Positions 7,728 through 17,737 of a stretch of DNA of 64,000 nucleotides are shown here, one piece after another. Location of the stretch: the NCBI GenBank assembly GCA_025808415.1, contig CP075525.1, positions 3,910,525 through 3,974,524 on the forward strand, given 5' to 3'. The notes beneath the pieces are model-generated. The model searched no databases and was not told where the DNA came from. It worked only from the letters and a program-made list of their open reading frames with translations. Origin of the DNA: Cyclobacteriaceae bacterium (lineage in GTDB: Bacteria > Bacteroidota > Bacteroidia > Cytophagales > Cyclobacteriaceae). Made by a program: the position numbers and the translations under genes. Position 1 is the first letter of the stretch. Each line of letters starts with the position of its first letter.

Positions 7728-10259
7728 ATGGAAGCCAAATTCTCCAACCGCGTTAAAGAAGTGATATCCCTGAGCCGTGAAGAAGCTTTACGGTTGGGCC
7801 ATGATTATATCGGTACGGAACACCTGCTTCTCGGGTTAATCCGCGAGGGTGAAGGTGTAGCCGTTGGGGTGCTTAAGAAGTTAGGGGTTCCTATGGACGC
7901 TTTGCGTGGCGAAATTGAAAAAATCTCGAAAGGAACAGCCACACATGAAATTAAAAACCTGGCCAACATACCGTTAACAAAAGCCTCGGAAAAAGTATTG
8001 AAGATCACCTACCTGGAAGCCAAGATTTTCAAGGCGCAGTTAATTGGTACAGAACACTTGTTGCTATCCATCCTGCGCGATGCCGATAACCTGGCCACGC
8101 AAATCCTCAGCAAGTTTGATGTTAACTACGAAACCGTAAAAGAAATGCTTGAATATCAACACGAAGGGCCACAAGCCGCTTCGGACACCGATGACCCGGA
8201 CGATGATTCATCGCGCATTTTTGGAGGCGGTGCCGGTGCTGGAGGAAAAGAAAAGAAAGGAACAGAAAAATCGCGCACACCTGTGCTCGACAACTTTGGG
8301 CGTGACCTTACCCGGTTGGCCGAAGATGGGAAACTTGACCCTATTGTCGGCCGCGAAAAAGAAATTGAACGCGTAGCACAAATATTAAGCCGCAGAAAGA
8401 AAAACAACCCGATATTAATTGGTGAGCCAGGCGTTGGTAAAACCGCTATCGCTGAAGGCCTTGCCCTGAGGATTGTGCAGAAAAAAGTATCGCGGGTATT
8501 GTTCGGCAAGCGCGTGGTAACACTTGACCTCGCATCATTAGTTGCCGGAACAAAATACCGGGGCCAGTTTGAAGAACGGATGAAAGCCGTAATGAATGAA
8601 CTGGAAAAATCTCCGGATGTGATTCTGTTCATTGATGAATTGCACACCATTGTTGGTGCTGGTGGGGCTTCCGGCTCGCTGGATGCTTCCAACATGTTTA
8701 AACCTGCCCTGGCCCGCGGAGAGATCCAATGCATTGGCGCAACCACATTAGACGAGTATCGTCAATACATTGAAAAAGATGGTGCCCTGGCCAGAAGGTT
8801 TCAAATGGTGATGGTCGATTCTACCACGGTAGAAGAAACCATTCAAATCCTGGAAAACATTAAAGAGAAATATGAAGATCACCATCACGTGATCTACACA
8901 CCGGAAGCACTTGCCTCTTGTGTTAAGTTATCCGACCGCTATATAAGCGATCGCTTCCTGCCGGATAAAGCCATTGACGTAATGGACGAGGCCGGGGCCC
9001 GTGTTCACATCAATAACATTCACGTGCCGGAAGACATCGTTAAGCTGGAGGAGGCCATAGAAGATGTGAAGAAAGAAAAGAATCGTGTGGTGAAAAGCCA
9101 AAAATATGAAGAGGCTGCCCAACTGCGCGACAAAGAGAAAAAACTACTCGAGCAATTAGACATTGCCAAAGCGAAGTGGGAAGAAAAAACCCGTACTGAG
9201 AAATATACTGTTAACGAAGACAATGTAGCTGATGTAATCGCCATGATGACGGGTATACCCACCAAGCGCATTGCACAAAAAGAAAGCAATAAGTTGCTGG
9301 GCATGGGCGAGGAACTTAGTGGCAGAGTAATCGGACAAGAAGAAGCCATTAAAAAATTAACCAAAGCCATTCAGCGTACGCGCGTAGGGTTGAAAGACCC
9401 GAAGAAACCAATCGGTTCATTCATCTTCCTCGGTCCTACCGGTGTAGGTAAAACCGAATTGGCTAAAGTGTTGGCCACTTACCTGTTCGATAAAGAAGAT
9501 TCACTCATCCGCATCGACATGAGTGAATACATGGAGAAATTTTCTGTATCGCGCTTAGTAGGTGCCCCTCCAGGCTATGTTGGATACGAAGAAGGCGGAC
9601 AACTTACCGAAAAAGTCAGGCGCAAACCATATTCCGTAGTTCTGCTTGACGAAATAGAAAAAGCCCACCCGGATGTATTCAACATATTGTTACAAGTGCT
9701 GGATGATGGGATCCTAACCGATGGTTTAGGAAGGCGCGTTGACTTCCGTAACACCATCATTATCATGACGTCCAATATCGGTGTTCGCGATTTGAAAGAC
9801 TTTGGTACCGGCATTGGTTTTGCCACAGCCGCCAAGCGTGAAAACGAAGAAGAGGCAATGAAGTCGACCATACAAAATGCCTTGAAACGTGTTTTCAGTC
9901 CGGAGTTCCTCAACCGGTTAGATGATGTGATTGTGTTTAACTCACTGCAGCGCGAGCACATCCATAAGATTATTGACATTACCTTGAAAAAGGTATTCGA
10001 CAGAATAAACGCATTGGGCTACACGGTTGAACTTACCGATAAAGCCAAAGATTTTCTTTCGGACAAAGGCTACGACCACCAGTTTGGTGCCCGGCCGCTG
10101 AACCGGGCCATTACCAAATACCTGGAAGACCCCGTAGCGGAAGAAATCCTGAAAGGCGAAATTGAAGAAGGTGGCACCATTATAGCTGATTATAGCGGTG
10201 AGGGTGACCAGCTTACGCTGAAAGTAAAAAAACCAAAGGCAGCATCGAAGAAAGATTGA
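7728..10259 (+). CDS. clpC: ClpC-type AAA+ unfoldase of the Clp protease
   Basis: 843 residues with the full ClpC plan: double Clp-N repeat (about 5-145), an acidic, glycine-rich linker, first AAA+ module with Walker A GEPGVGKT (232-239) and Walker B VILFIDELHTI, a middle coiled-coil region with a UVR-like stretch (KYEEAAQLRDKEKKL), second AAA+ module with GPTGVGKT (569-576), and the C-terminal D2-small domain. ClpC unfolds substrates and feeds them to ClpP; no clpP is present here. Monocistronic, with its own strong terminator immediately downstream. No ctsR or mcs genes are adjacent, unlike Firmicutes. Confidence 0.96.
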   Translation: MEAKFSNRVKEVISLSREEALRLGHDYIGTEHLLLGLIREGEGVAVGVLKKLGVPMDALRGEIEKISKGTATHEIKNLANIPLTKASEKVLKITYLEAKIFKAQLIGTEHLLLSILRDADNLATQILSKFDVNYETVKEMLEYQHEGPQAASDTDDPDDDSSRIFGGGAGAGGKEKKGTEKSRTPVLDNFGRDLTRLAEDGKLDPIVGREKEIERVAQILSRRKKNNPILIGEPGVGKTAIAEGLALRIVQKKVSRVLFGKRVVTLDLASLVAGTKYRGQFEERMKAVMNELEKSPDVILFIDELHTIVGAGGASGSLDASNMFKPALARGEIQCIGATTLDEYRQYIEKDGALARRFQMVMVDSTTVEETIQILENIKEKYEDHHHVIYTPEALASCVKLSDRYISDRFLPDKAIDVMDEAGARVHINNIHVPEDIVKLEEAIEDVKKEKNRVVKSQKYEEAAQLRDKEKKLLEQLDIAKAKWEEKTRTEKYTVNEDNVADVIAMMTGIPTKRIAQKESNKLLGMGEELSGRVIGQEEAIKKLTKAIQRTRVGLKDPKKPIGSFIFLGPTGVGKTELAKVLATYLFDKEDSLIRIDMSEYMEKFSVSRLVGAPPGYVGYEEGGQLTEKVRRKPYSVVLLDEIEKAHPDVFNILLQVLDDGILTDGLGRRVDFRNTIIIMTSNIGVRDLKDFGTGIGFATAAKRENEEEAMKSTIQNALKRVFSPEFLNRLDDVIVFNSLQREHIHKIIDITLKKVFDRINALGYTVELTDKAKDFLSDKGYDHQFGARPLNRAITKYLEDPVAEEILKGEIEEGGTIIADYSGEGDQLTLKVKKPKAASKKD

Positions 10260-10262
10260 TTC

Positions 10263-10290
10263 AAAAAAGCGGGGCAACCCGCTTTTTTAT
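10263..10290 (+). terminator. Rho-independent terminator of clpC
   Basis: AAAAAAGCGGG (10263-10273) pairs perfectly with CCCGCTTTTTT (10278-10288) round a GCAA tetraloop and ends in a T run, starting four bases after the clpC stop. Confidence 0.9.
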
Positions 10291-10315
10291 TTTAAGATCA
10301 TTCAATTTCATTAGT

Positions 10316-10777
10316 ATGCGAAAAACGTTTACCTACAAACAACTTAATACAGGAAATATACGAGACGTATTTCCATTGCTCTGTCCTGTGCGTGAAGCAG
10401 ATTGGCTGGATGGATGGAGGTACTCTATGATTCACTCGGTCTCCGGTTTGATCGAACAAGGTTGTGTGTTTACTACACCTCATCATGGCCAATCACAAAC
10501 GGTTTGGTATGTAACCCAACATGACCCGATTAACTATAACGTTGAGTTTGTTCGTGTTACACCTGAAGAAGCAGCGGTAAAGATTACTATTGCGCTTGAA
10601 GCCATTGATAACGATACAACACAAGCGCATATAACTTATGAGTACACAGGTTTAAGTGATGGTCAAAATCATTTTATTGAAACAAAGCTGGCGGATGAAT
10701 TTGAAAAATCGATGAACTGGTGGGAGAAAGCAATCAATCACTACCTGAAAACTGGAGAGAAATTGTTAAAAAAATAG
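10316..10777 (+). CDS. SRPBCC/START-like domain protein
   Basis: 153 residues from the ATG at 10316 (MRKTFTYKQLNTGNIRDVFPLLCPVREADW). An earlier open start at 10256 lies across the clpC terminator and is rejected. The pattern of an N-terminal strand, the LCPVREADWLDGW block, the middle strands and a long C-terminal helix (ETKLADEFEKSMNWWEKAINHYL) is that of SRPBCC ligand-binding proteins. No ligand or pathway can be named. It stands alone, convergent with the von Willebrand-like gene. Confidence 0.7.
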   Translation: MRKTFTYKQLNTGNIRDVFPLLCPVREADWLDGWRYSMIHSVSGLIEQGCVFTTPHHGQSQTVWYVTQHDPINYNVEFVRVTPEEAAVKITIALEAIDNDTTQAHITYEYTGLSDGQNHFIETKLADEFEKSMNWWEKAINHYLKTGEKLLKK

Positions 10778-10787
10778 TTTGTAGTGG

Positions 10788-12866
10788 TTAATACCCTCCA
10801 AAATACTTTCGCAAAAACCATTCTGCGCCAATAAGCAACAGCAGCACGAAGAAAATCCATTTCAGGTTGATAAGCGAATCGTAACGTTCTTCACTTCGGA
10901 TTATACTTCGCGCCTCCTTTTGGGTCAACTCTTTTTTAAGTAGCTCTGTTTGATTCGCTGTATAGAATTTTCCTCCGGTTCCCTGCGATAATCTCCTGAG
11001 TAAATCAAAATCGGCTGTAAGGTTTTGTAATTCCAATTGTTGAGCGGCAATCATAAATTGCCCACGCACTTCTTCCTTCTGGTTGTTGATCACAGTAGCT
11101 GACCGATACCGATATACACCTTCTTTTAAACCATCAATGGCGTATCGGTTATTTCCCGGACTCAATACATAATTGTATTGGTTCTTCTTCCCATGCTCAT
11201 CGGTAACTTCCAACTCAATAGTGTTACCATAGATGGGCTCATAAATGTCATTGTAAACCTGGCTCTCAAAAACCACAGACTCAGTATCGGAAAACTGTTG
11301 CTGAGTGGTATAGCTTCTGAATTTTCGCTTATCATCAACTGTGCTTAAAAACTGAATCAATTTACCCATCAGTTCATCAAAAGCTTCTGTTTTTTCTGTT
11401 TTCGAAAATTCATGTAACCGCCATCGCCACAACCCTTCGCCAAGCATTACACCAACTTTGCGTGATTCATCCGTATGTACAAACAAGAGTGGCTTTTCGG
11501 TAATGAGGCTACCTACACGCTGAAACAAAAGAACTGACGCATCGGGTGGAATAACGGCCTTACCAAAATGTACCTGAACGGGCGGAAAACCAGAAAAAAT
11601 TGAATTAGCCTCTGCGGAGACATTGAAGTTTGTAAACGAGGGATTAATAACCGGGGTAACTTCATCGAATTGTCTTGGTGGTTGTTCATACGATAAAGGC
11701 AACTGTTGTTGAGCAATTTGATTCAAATCACTGGACGCTCCGAGTACAAGAAAAAGTGATGTTCTGCTTTTGGCAAAGCGCTGAAACACTTCACGTGCAC
11801 GTCCGCGATTATCCGGAACCTGGTGAAAAATTGCCACATCAATATTTTCTGGCTGAAGATTTACAGAAGGAGTTTCTTCCACCCCGGGAACATGAAGAAG
11901 GAACTCAAGATTCGAGTTTTGCTCAACCACAGTCCGTAATGCCTTTATATCCGGATGAGGAGCGGCCGAAACGACTAATATTTTCTTTCTTCCTTCAACA
12001 ACCTCAATGAAAATTGTTGCCCGGTTATTTTTGATGTTGCGTTCTGATTCTTTAGGTTCTACCTGAATATCCCATCGCTGAATTCCGGCTTCGACCGCTA
12101 ATGGCTGAAACTCGAAGGTCAACACTCCATCCGCCTGAACAAGCTGATTCTTGCGCTCAACCACATTTCCTTTGTGTTGAAGTGAAACAGAAATGTTTTC
12201 ACCCGGAAATCCTTTAACAAATACTTCAACCCGAATGGGAAATTTATTTCCCTGGTAAGCTATCTTGTTATACAGAATATTTCTGATCATCAGATCGGCA
12301 CGCGGTGTTGTATCACCGATACCAATCGTGTAAACCGGAAAGTTATAATTACCATAAACCGGTGACAGTCCGGCATTATAAATTCCATCCGATACAAAAA
12401 CAGTTCCCGCCAGACTTCTTCCCTCAAAACGATTCGAAATAGCTCGCAGTGATTCGTGTATGTTGGTGGCCTGCGCATTGAAGTTTTCATCAACACTATC
12501 TCCGCCTGAAAAATTTGTAAGCTGCGTTTCATAGCCGGCATCTTCAAGGGATGTTTGTATGCTCTTTAAATGCGAAGCAAGTGCCATTCTTGAAGTGGAA
12601 TCAACAGTTTCTTTTATGGAAAGTGAATTATCCTGAAGGATAACAAAAACAGGTTTTTCAATTACATTTTGAATTTGCTTGATAATGGGGCCCAGCAGAA
12701 AAAAAGTAAGAAAGAATACAACCAATGCACGGAAACCAAATAAAATCCAGTTCATCCATTTTCCCCACGGATGATGACTGGTGTACAACAACCAGGCATA
12801 ACCAAGCCCGGTGGCCAGACAAAGAATAACAAAAACCGATGGCGACTCAAATATTAGTTGCTTCAT
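10788..12866 (-). CDS. Membrane protein with von Willebrand factor A-like domain
   Basis: 692 residues. Two N-terminal membrane segments (about 8-28 and 38-62) precede a VWA-like domain whose metal-site motif is present as DNSLS (VILQDNSLSIKE), with VFVSDGIYNAG further on. After it come Ig-like strands and a glutamine-amidotransferase-like region (IDVAIFHQVPDNRG), and a final membrane segment near the C-terminus (LKWIFFVLLLLIGAEWFL). This resembles BatA/BatB-type and related VWA membrane proteins of Bacteroidota. Co-directional behind rarA with 43 bases between, so possibly co-transcribed; function unknown. Confidence 0.75.
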   Translation of the reverse strand: MKQLIFESPSVFVILCLATGLGYAWLLYTSHHPWGKWMNWILFGFRALVVFFLTFFLLGPIIKQIQNVIEKPVFVILQDNSLSIKETVDSTSRMALASHLKSIQTSLEDAGYETQLTNFSGGDSVDENFNAQATNIHESLRAISNRFEGRSLAGTVFVSDGIYNAGLSPVYGNYNFPVYTIGIGDTTPRADLMIRNILYNKIAYQGNKFPIRVEVFVKGFPGENISVSLQHKGNVVERKNQLVQADGVLTFEFQPLAVEAGIQRWDIQVEPKESERNIKNNRATIFIEVVEGRKKILVVSAAPHPDIKALRTVVEQNSNLEFLLHVPGVEETPSVNLQPENIDVAIFHQVPDNRGRAREVFQRFAKSRTSLFLVLGASSDLNQIAQQQLPLSYEQPPRQFDEVTPVINPSFTNFNVSAEANSIFSGFPPVQVHFGKAVIPPDASVLLFQRVGSLITEKPLLFVHTDESRKVGVMLGEGLWRWRLHEFSKTEKTEAFDELMGKLIQFLSTVDDKRKFRSYTTQQQFSDTESVVFESQVYNDIYEPIYGNTIELEVTDEHGKKNQYNYVLSPGNNRYAIDGLKEGVYRYRSATVINNQKEEVRGQFMIAAQQLELQNLTADFDLLRRLSQGTGGKFYTANQTELLKKELTQKEARSIIRSEERYDSLINLKWIFFVLLLLIGAEWFLRKYFGGY

Positions 12867-12909
12867 TTCACTCGCTCAAAATTCCAACACAAGATTGATC
12901 ATATTTGCT

Positions 12910-14181
12910 TCAATAACCATACTTTTCTTTCCAGCGGTCGCGTAAATATTTTCTTAACTCCTCTTCGCGTACATTTTTACCCGGTTCATAAAATTTAGTT
13001 CCAGAAATTGCTTCAGGAAGAAATTCCATATTTGCAAAATTGCCTTCAAAACTGTGTGCGTACTGGTATCCCTTTCCATAACCCAGGTCCTTCATCAATT
13101 TGGTGGGTGTATTCCGGATCGACAGCGGCACCGGTAAGTCTCCGGTTTCATTCACTACTCGAATGGCCTCTTCAATGGCCATGTAACTGGCATTGCTTTT
13201 TGGCGAACTGGCCAGGTACACCGCACATTGCGCAAGTATAATGCGTGCTTCCGGGTAGCCGATCATGGTCACAGCTTGAAACGTATTGGTGGCCATAACC
13301 AAAGCCGTAGGGTTAGCATTGCCAATATCCTCCGAGGCCAGGATGACCATTCTGCGGGCTATGAATTTTACATCTTCCCCACCCTCTACCATACGGGCCA
13401 GGTAGTAAACAGCAGCATTGGGATCGCTGCCGCGTATGGATTTGATAAATGCAGAAATAATATCATAGTGTTGCTCACCACTCTTATCATAAATGGCAAT
13501 CTTCTTTTGAGCAACGGTGGTAGCCAGTTCATTGGTGATTACCACTTTCCCGGAAGGTTCAGCGTCAACCACCAACTCCAATAAGTTCAGTACTTTCCGG
13601 GCATCGCCTCCGGAAAGCTGAAAGAGTGCAGCATGCTCCTTTAATTCAACCTGTCGTTTTTTCAATTGCTCATCATGCGCTAACGCATGATTTACCAACC
13701 TGAGCAAATCCTTTTCATCCAGTGGTTTAAGTGTGTACACCTGGCATCGCGAAAGCAATGCTGAGTTCACTTCAAAGGATGGGTTTTCGGTTGTTGCACC
13801 TATTAACGTAATTATACCTTTCTCAACAGCGCCAAGCAATGCATCTTGTTGCGATTTGTTAAATCGATGAATTTCATCAATAAATAAAATCGACTTTCCT
13901 GATAGTCTTGCCTTTTCGATTACTTCCCGCACATCTTTCACTCCGGCACTAACAGCACTTAACGTATAAAACGGTTTTTTCACCTCATGAGCAATAATAT
14001 TGGCGATGGTTGTTTTGCCAACACCCGGTGGTCCCCACAAAATCATAGACGGAATGTTGCCCAACTGTATCGCCTTACGAATTATACCACCAGCACCAAC
14101 AAGATGCTCTTGCCCCACCAGGTCATCCAATGTGGATGGCCGCATGCGTTCCGCCAACGGTTGGTTTGCCTGAAAAATCAT
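12910..14181 (-). CDS. rarA: Replication-associated recombination protein A (RarA/MgsA)
   Basis: 423 residues. AAA+ ATPase with PLAERMRPSTLDDLVGQEHL at the N-terminus, Walker A GPPGVGKT (50-57), Walker B ILFIDEIHRFNKSQQDALLG, sensor GATTENPSFEVNSALLSRC, then the MgsA C-terminal tetramerisation domain (SIRGSDPNAAVYYLARMVEGGED). RarA acts at stalled replication forks with single-strand binding protein and RecA. Its ATG shares one base with the stop of the upstream DUF3667 gene (TAATG), indicating coupled translation. Confidence 0.95.
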   Translation of the reverse strand: MIFQANQPLAERMRPSTLDDLVGQEHLVGAGGIIRKAIQLGNIPSMILWGPPGVGKTTIANIIAHEVKKPFYTLSAVSAGVKDVREVIEKARLSGKSILFIDEIHRFNKSQQDALLGAVEKGIITLIGATTENPSFEVNSALLSRCQVYTLKPLDEKDLLRLVNHALAHDEQLKKRQVELKEHAALFQLSGGDARKVLNLLELVVDAEPSGKVVITNELATTVAQKKIAIYDKSGEQHYDIISAFIKSIRGSDPNAAVYYLARMVEGGEDVKFIARRMVILASEDIGNANPTALVMATNTFQAVTMIGYPEARIILAQCAVYLASSPKSNASYMAIEEAIRVVNETGDLPVPLSIRNTPTKLMKDLGYGKGYQYAHSFEGNFANMEFLPEAISGTKFYEPGKNVREEELRKYLRDRWKEKYGY

Positions 14182-15176
14182 TACAACAATATTAGTGTTA
14201 CCAACGCATTAATCACGAATGCGAATGTGATGCAAAAGAAAAATATCCAGATTACGGAAAAGAATTTCAGAATGGTTTTGAAGCGTGATTGGCCGTAGAC
14301 CCTGCGCATGGCTTTGTATAAATAAAAATTGACGTACAGGAAAATAAAAAAGTTGATCCATTCAAGCCAACTCACCAACGAAAACAATAAACCGAAAATT
14401 CCCGCCAGAAAAAGAAAATCGTAAAAGAAAACGGTAAACACCAGGTGCTCGGAATAATAAAAATCTCTTCGGATGTAAAGTAATTTTAAGATAAGGGCAA
14501 AAACGGGGAGCAAAAGGAAAATCATTTTAGGAATATTGTCCTGCATACTCTTCCCAAAGTTCTTCCAAATATCGTTGTACTTCCAGCCGCGTTGTTGTCT
14601 AAGGGTGATGATTTTCTTCTGATAGTATCGTTCAAATTTGCCGTCCCTTTTTTCGATTGGTTTTGTGTTTTGAATGGAATCATATTCAGCAAATGTTTTT
14701 GGCTCGTACTTTTCCCAGGGAATATTATTTAGCGTATCTAAAACTGTTTTCGTCTCTTCCTTTGATAATTTGCGGCCATCTTCCGTAAGGTCAATTTTTT
14801 CTTTGTCAGGGATCAATGTAAAAACCAGGAAGAACAGAAAGCTAAGAAACACATACATGCGCGCGGGATGATAATAACGCTCACGCTTGCCTTCATTGTA
14901 TTCGCGAATTAGAATGCCCGGCTTGAGCAGCAAGCTGCCAAACGTTTTGAAAAACTTCGATTCGAAACTGAAGAATGAACTGATGAAGTTCAAAGAAAGA
15001 TCACCAACGGCTTGCCTGCGTGGCAAATCTTTCTGCCCACATTGCGAACAAAACTTACCGGTTAGGGGCGCACCACAGTTCAGACAGTTTGGGTTTCCGG
15101 CAGCGCCAGCACCCTGTTCGCTTTCAATTATACTTTCCGATACCGGTAGAGATTTGCCTAACTCATCCATTTTCAA
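14181..15176 (-). CDS. DUF3667 membrane protein with N-terminal zinc ribbon
   Basis: 331 residues. A four-cysteine zinc ribbon (CLNCGAPLTGKFCSQCG, about 34-50) is followed by the DUF3667 signature (SFESKFFKTFGSLLLKPG, YNEGKRERYYHPARMYVFLSF) and about five membrane segments. The family is common in Bacteroidota and uncharacterised. It overlaps rarA by one base; whether the link is functional or only transcriptional cannot be told. Confidence 0.9.
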   Translation of the reverse strand: MKMDELGKSLPVSESIIESEQGAGAAGNPNCLNCGAPLTGKFCSQCGQKDLPRRQAVGDLSLNFISSFFSFESKFFKTFGSLLLKPGILIREYNEGKRERYYHPARMYVFLSFLFFLVFTLIPDKEKIDLTEDGRKLSKEETKTVLDTLNNIPWEKYEPKTFAEYDSIQNTKPIEKRDGKFERYYQKKIITLRQQRGWKYNDIWKNFGKSMQDNIPKMIFLLLPVFALILKLLYIRRDFYYSEHLVFTVFFYDFLFLAGIFGLLFSLVSWLEWINFFIFLYVNFYLYKAMRRVYGQSRFKTILKFFSVIWIFFFCITFAFVINALVTLILL

Positions 15177-15284
15177 AATCGAATTTTGAAAATTACAAAA
15201 TCAAAGGAGTTAACTGAAGTTTATAGCAGGTTTTACACTTGATTTGGTTTTTAGCCCCGATGGCCATACTTTTGTGCACCAAAT

Positions 15285-15357
<73 letters not shown>

Positions 15358-15362
15358 CTAAG

Positions 15363-15393
15363 AACCCCGGACTTGAAAGTCAGGGGTTTTTCA
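15363..15393 (+). terminator. Rho-independent terminator after the initiator tRNA
   Basis: AACCCC (15363-15368) pairs with GGGGTT and GACT with AGTC round a TGAA loop, followed by a T run. It lies six bases after the tRNA and just before era, so era needs its own promoter or read-through. Confidence 0.85.
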
Positions 15394-15406
15394 TTTTTAA
15401 AAAACC

Positions 15407-16297
15407 ATGTCATCCAGTTCATTCAAATCCGGTTTTGTAAGCATTGTAGGCAAGCCTAATGTGGGCAAATCCACACTAATGAACAGGCTGGTAGGCGAGC
15501 AGCTTTCTATTACCACACCAAAAGCACAAACCACCCGCCATCGGATCATGGGAATTTTAAATGGTGATGATTACCAGATTGTATATTCGGATACACCCGG
15601 CATACTGGAGCCCAAATATGCACTGCACGAAGCCATGATGAATTTTGTAAAGGTCTCGTTAGAGGATGCCGACCTGATATTATTGGTTGTAGCGCTGGAA
15701 GATAAATATGAACCGGAATTGTTCGATCGCTTTAAGCGAATACAAACACCAACCTTGTTAATCATTAACAAAATCGACCTGGCTAAGGGCTCGCAGGTAG
15801 TGGATAAATCTACCTACTGGAAAGAAAATTTGCCCAACCTTGCAGGCATCCTTCCAGTTTCGGCAACTTCAGGCGAAAACATCGGACAATTGATGGATAC
15901 CATCATCCAAACCATGCCGGTACACCCGCCCTATTTCCCTCAAGATGAACTTTCGGACAAAACAGAACGCTTCTTTGCAGGCGAAATCATCCGCGAAAAA
16001 ATTTTCCTGAACCTGGAGCAGGAAGTGCCCTACAGCACAGAAGTTTCCATAACCGAGTTTTCAGAAACAGAAGAGATTATTCGCATGCGGGCTGAAATAT
16101 ATGTGGAACGTGATTCGCAGAAAGGAATCCTTATCGGCAAAGGTGGAAGCATGTTGAAAAAACTGGGAATGGAATCCCGCCAGGCTATGGAGGCGTTTTT
16201 TAATAAAAAAGTATTTTTGGAAACACATGTTAAAGTGGCTGATAACTGGAGAAAACAAAAAGATAAATTAAGGAGGTTTGGATACCTGGATAATTAG
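15407..16297 (+). CDS. era: GTPase Era
   Basis: 296 residues, standard length. G1 motif GKPNVGKS (15-22), G3 DTPG (YSDTPGILEP), G4 NKID, then the C-terminal KH RNA-binding domain with GKGGSMLKKLG. Era binds the 3' end of 16S rRNA and checks 30S subunit maturation. The start ATG at 15407 fits the family N-terminus. The gene is followed by another essential ribosome-assembly GTPase, der, only about 60 bases downstream. Confidence 0.96.
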   Translation: MSSSSFKSGFVSIVGKPNVGKSTLMNRLVGEQLSITTPKAQTTRHRIMGILNGDDYQIVYSDTPGILEPKYALHEAMMNFVKVSLEDADLILLVVALEDKYEPELFDRFKRIQTPTLLIINKIDLAKGSQVVDKSTYWKENLPNLAGILPVSATSGENIGQLMDTIIQTMPVHPPYFPQDELSDKTERFFAGEIIREKIFLNLEQEVPYSTEVSITEFSETEEIIRMRAEIYVERDSQKGILIGKGGSMLKKLGMESRQAMEAFFNKKVFLETHVKVADNWRKQKDKLRRFGYLDN

Positions 16298-16299
16298 TC

Positions 16300-16337
16300 A
16301 ATTAGCCAATGATTTTCAGAACGCTAATTGGCTAATT
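16300..16337. repeat. 11-bp perfect inverted repeat between era and der
   Basis: AATTAGCCAAT (16300-16310) and ATTGGCTAATT (16327-16337) are perfect reverse complements with a 16-base loop. There is no T run on either strand, so it does not look like a terminator. It fills nearly all of the era-der gap. Confidence 0.6.
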
Positions 16338-16357
16338 AGCACATTGAATAATTGATT

Positions 16358-17665
16358 ATGGCAAACATAGTAGCAATAGTAGGGAGGCCCAACGTAGGCA
16401 AGTCAACCTTGTTTAACCGGTTGATTGAAAAACGGCAAGCCATTATGGACGATATGCCAGGCGTTACACGCGACAGGCACTATGGATATGCCGAATGGAC
16501 AGGGCATTATTTTACCGTTATTGATACAGGGGGATATGTTACCGGCTCGGAAGATAAGTTTGAAACGGAGATCCGGAAGCAGGTAGCCATGGCCCTTGAA
16601 GAAGCCTCAGCGGTAATTTTTGTTGTTGATTGCAAAGATGGACTTACCGGATTTGATAAGGATTTTGCCAACGTTATCCGGGCCTCAAAAAAACCGGTTT
16701 TTATTGCTGCCAATAAAGCCGATACACCCGATAAATCCGTTTACGCTGCCGAGTTTTATGAACTGGCATTAGGCGAAGTCTACCCGATTTCTGCTGAAAA
16801 CGGAAGCGGAACAGGCGAACTGCTGGACGAACTGGTTAAGGTTTTTCCCAGCGAAGGAGTGGAAGACCCGAATGCCGGTATACCGAAAATTTCCATTTTG
16901 GGCCGTCCAAATGTTGGCAAATCATCGTTACTGAATGCGCTACTGGGTACGGAAAGAAGTATAGTAACCGATGAAGCAGGCACCACCCGCGATGCCATAC
17001 ACAGCCATTATAAAATGTACGGGCAGCACTTTATCCTTATCGACACGGCCGGTATCCGAAAAAAAAGTAAAGTGCGTGAAGACGTTGAGTTCTATTCTGT
17101 ATTACGATCATTGCGTGCACTTGAAGAGAGTGATGTGTGTATTGTGGTGCTGGATGCGGAGCGCAAAATGGAATCGCAGGATGTTAATATTATAAGCCTG
17201 GCCGAAAGGCAAGGAAAAGGAATTGTGATAATGGTTAACAAATGGGATTTGGTTGAAAAGGATTCCAAAACCGCTGATGCCTTCAGGCGCGAAATCCTGG
17301 AAAAACTTGCCCCTATTGACTATATCCCAATCATATTTGCCTCTGCCCTTAATAAACAACGCATTTTCCAGGTGGTGGAAAAGGCTGTAAAAGTTTATGA
17401 AAACAAAACAAAGAAAATCCCCACTTCTGAACTTAATGAAGTAATGCTACCGGAAATTGAGCGTTACCCGCCACCGGCCATAAAAGGTAAATTCATCCAA
17501 ATAAAGTACATCACCCAAGTAAACGCCCGATTTCCATCGATTGCATTCTTTTGTAATCACCCCCAGTATATCCAGCCCGCTTACGAACGTTATTTAGAAA
17601 ATAAAATTCGTGAGCATTTTGATTTTGAAGGTGTACCGGTGCGTTTAATCTTCAAGAAAAAATAA
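16358..17665 (+). CDS. der: Ribosome biogenesis GTPase Der (EngA)
   Basis: 435 residues from the ATG at 16358; a TTG two codons earlier is less likely. Two tandem GTPase domains with G1 motifs GRPNVGKS at 9-16 and 182-189, each followed by DTGG/DTAG and NKAD/NKWD motifs, then the C-terminal KH-like domain ending RLIFKKK. Der acts in 50S subunit assembly. The two tandem G domains separate it from Era, its upstream neighbour. Confidence 0.96.
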   Translation: MANIVAIVGRPNVGKSTLFNRLIEKRQAIMDDMPGVTRDRHYGYAEWTGHYFTVIDTGGYVTGSEDKFETEIRKQVAMALEEASAVIFVVDCKDGLTGFDKDFANVIRASKKPVFIAANKADTPDKSVYAAEFYELALGEVYPISAENGSGTGELLDELVKVFPSEGVEDPNAGIPKISILGRPNVGKSSLLNALLGTERSIVTDEAGTTRDAIHSHYKMYGQHFILIDTAGIRKKSKVREDVEFYSVLRSLRALEESDVCIVVLDAERKMESQDVNIISLAERQGKGIVIMVNKWDLVEKDSKTADAFRREILEKLAPIDYIPIIFASALNKQRIFQVVEKAVKVYENKTKKIPTSELNEVMLPEIERYPPPAIKGKFIQIKYITQVNARFPSIAFFCNHPQYIQPAYERYLENKIREHFDFEGVPVRLIFKKK

Positions 17666-17678
17666 AAATCTTACCTGC

Positions 17679-17710
17679 TTGGGCTTCAAAATCAGATCGT
17701 TGTATATTTG
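17679..17710 (+). promoter_or_regulatory. Bacteroidota-type promoter of the small acidic lipoprotein
   Basis: TTG (17679-17681) and TATATTTG (17703-17710) are separated by 21 bases and match the -33 / -7 (TAnnTTTG) pattern of the phylum's primary sigma factor. The predicted leader before the ATG at 17738 is about 20-25 bases. Confidence 0.6.
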
Positions 17711-17737
17711 CAAACATTTAAATAAAACCTGTAAACT

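Noticed and set aside
8156..8746. A 196-codon minus-strand open frame inside clpC
   Set aside because: Serine/alanine-rich antisense shadow of the AAA+ coding sequence.
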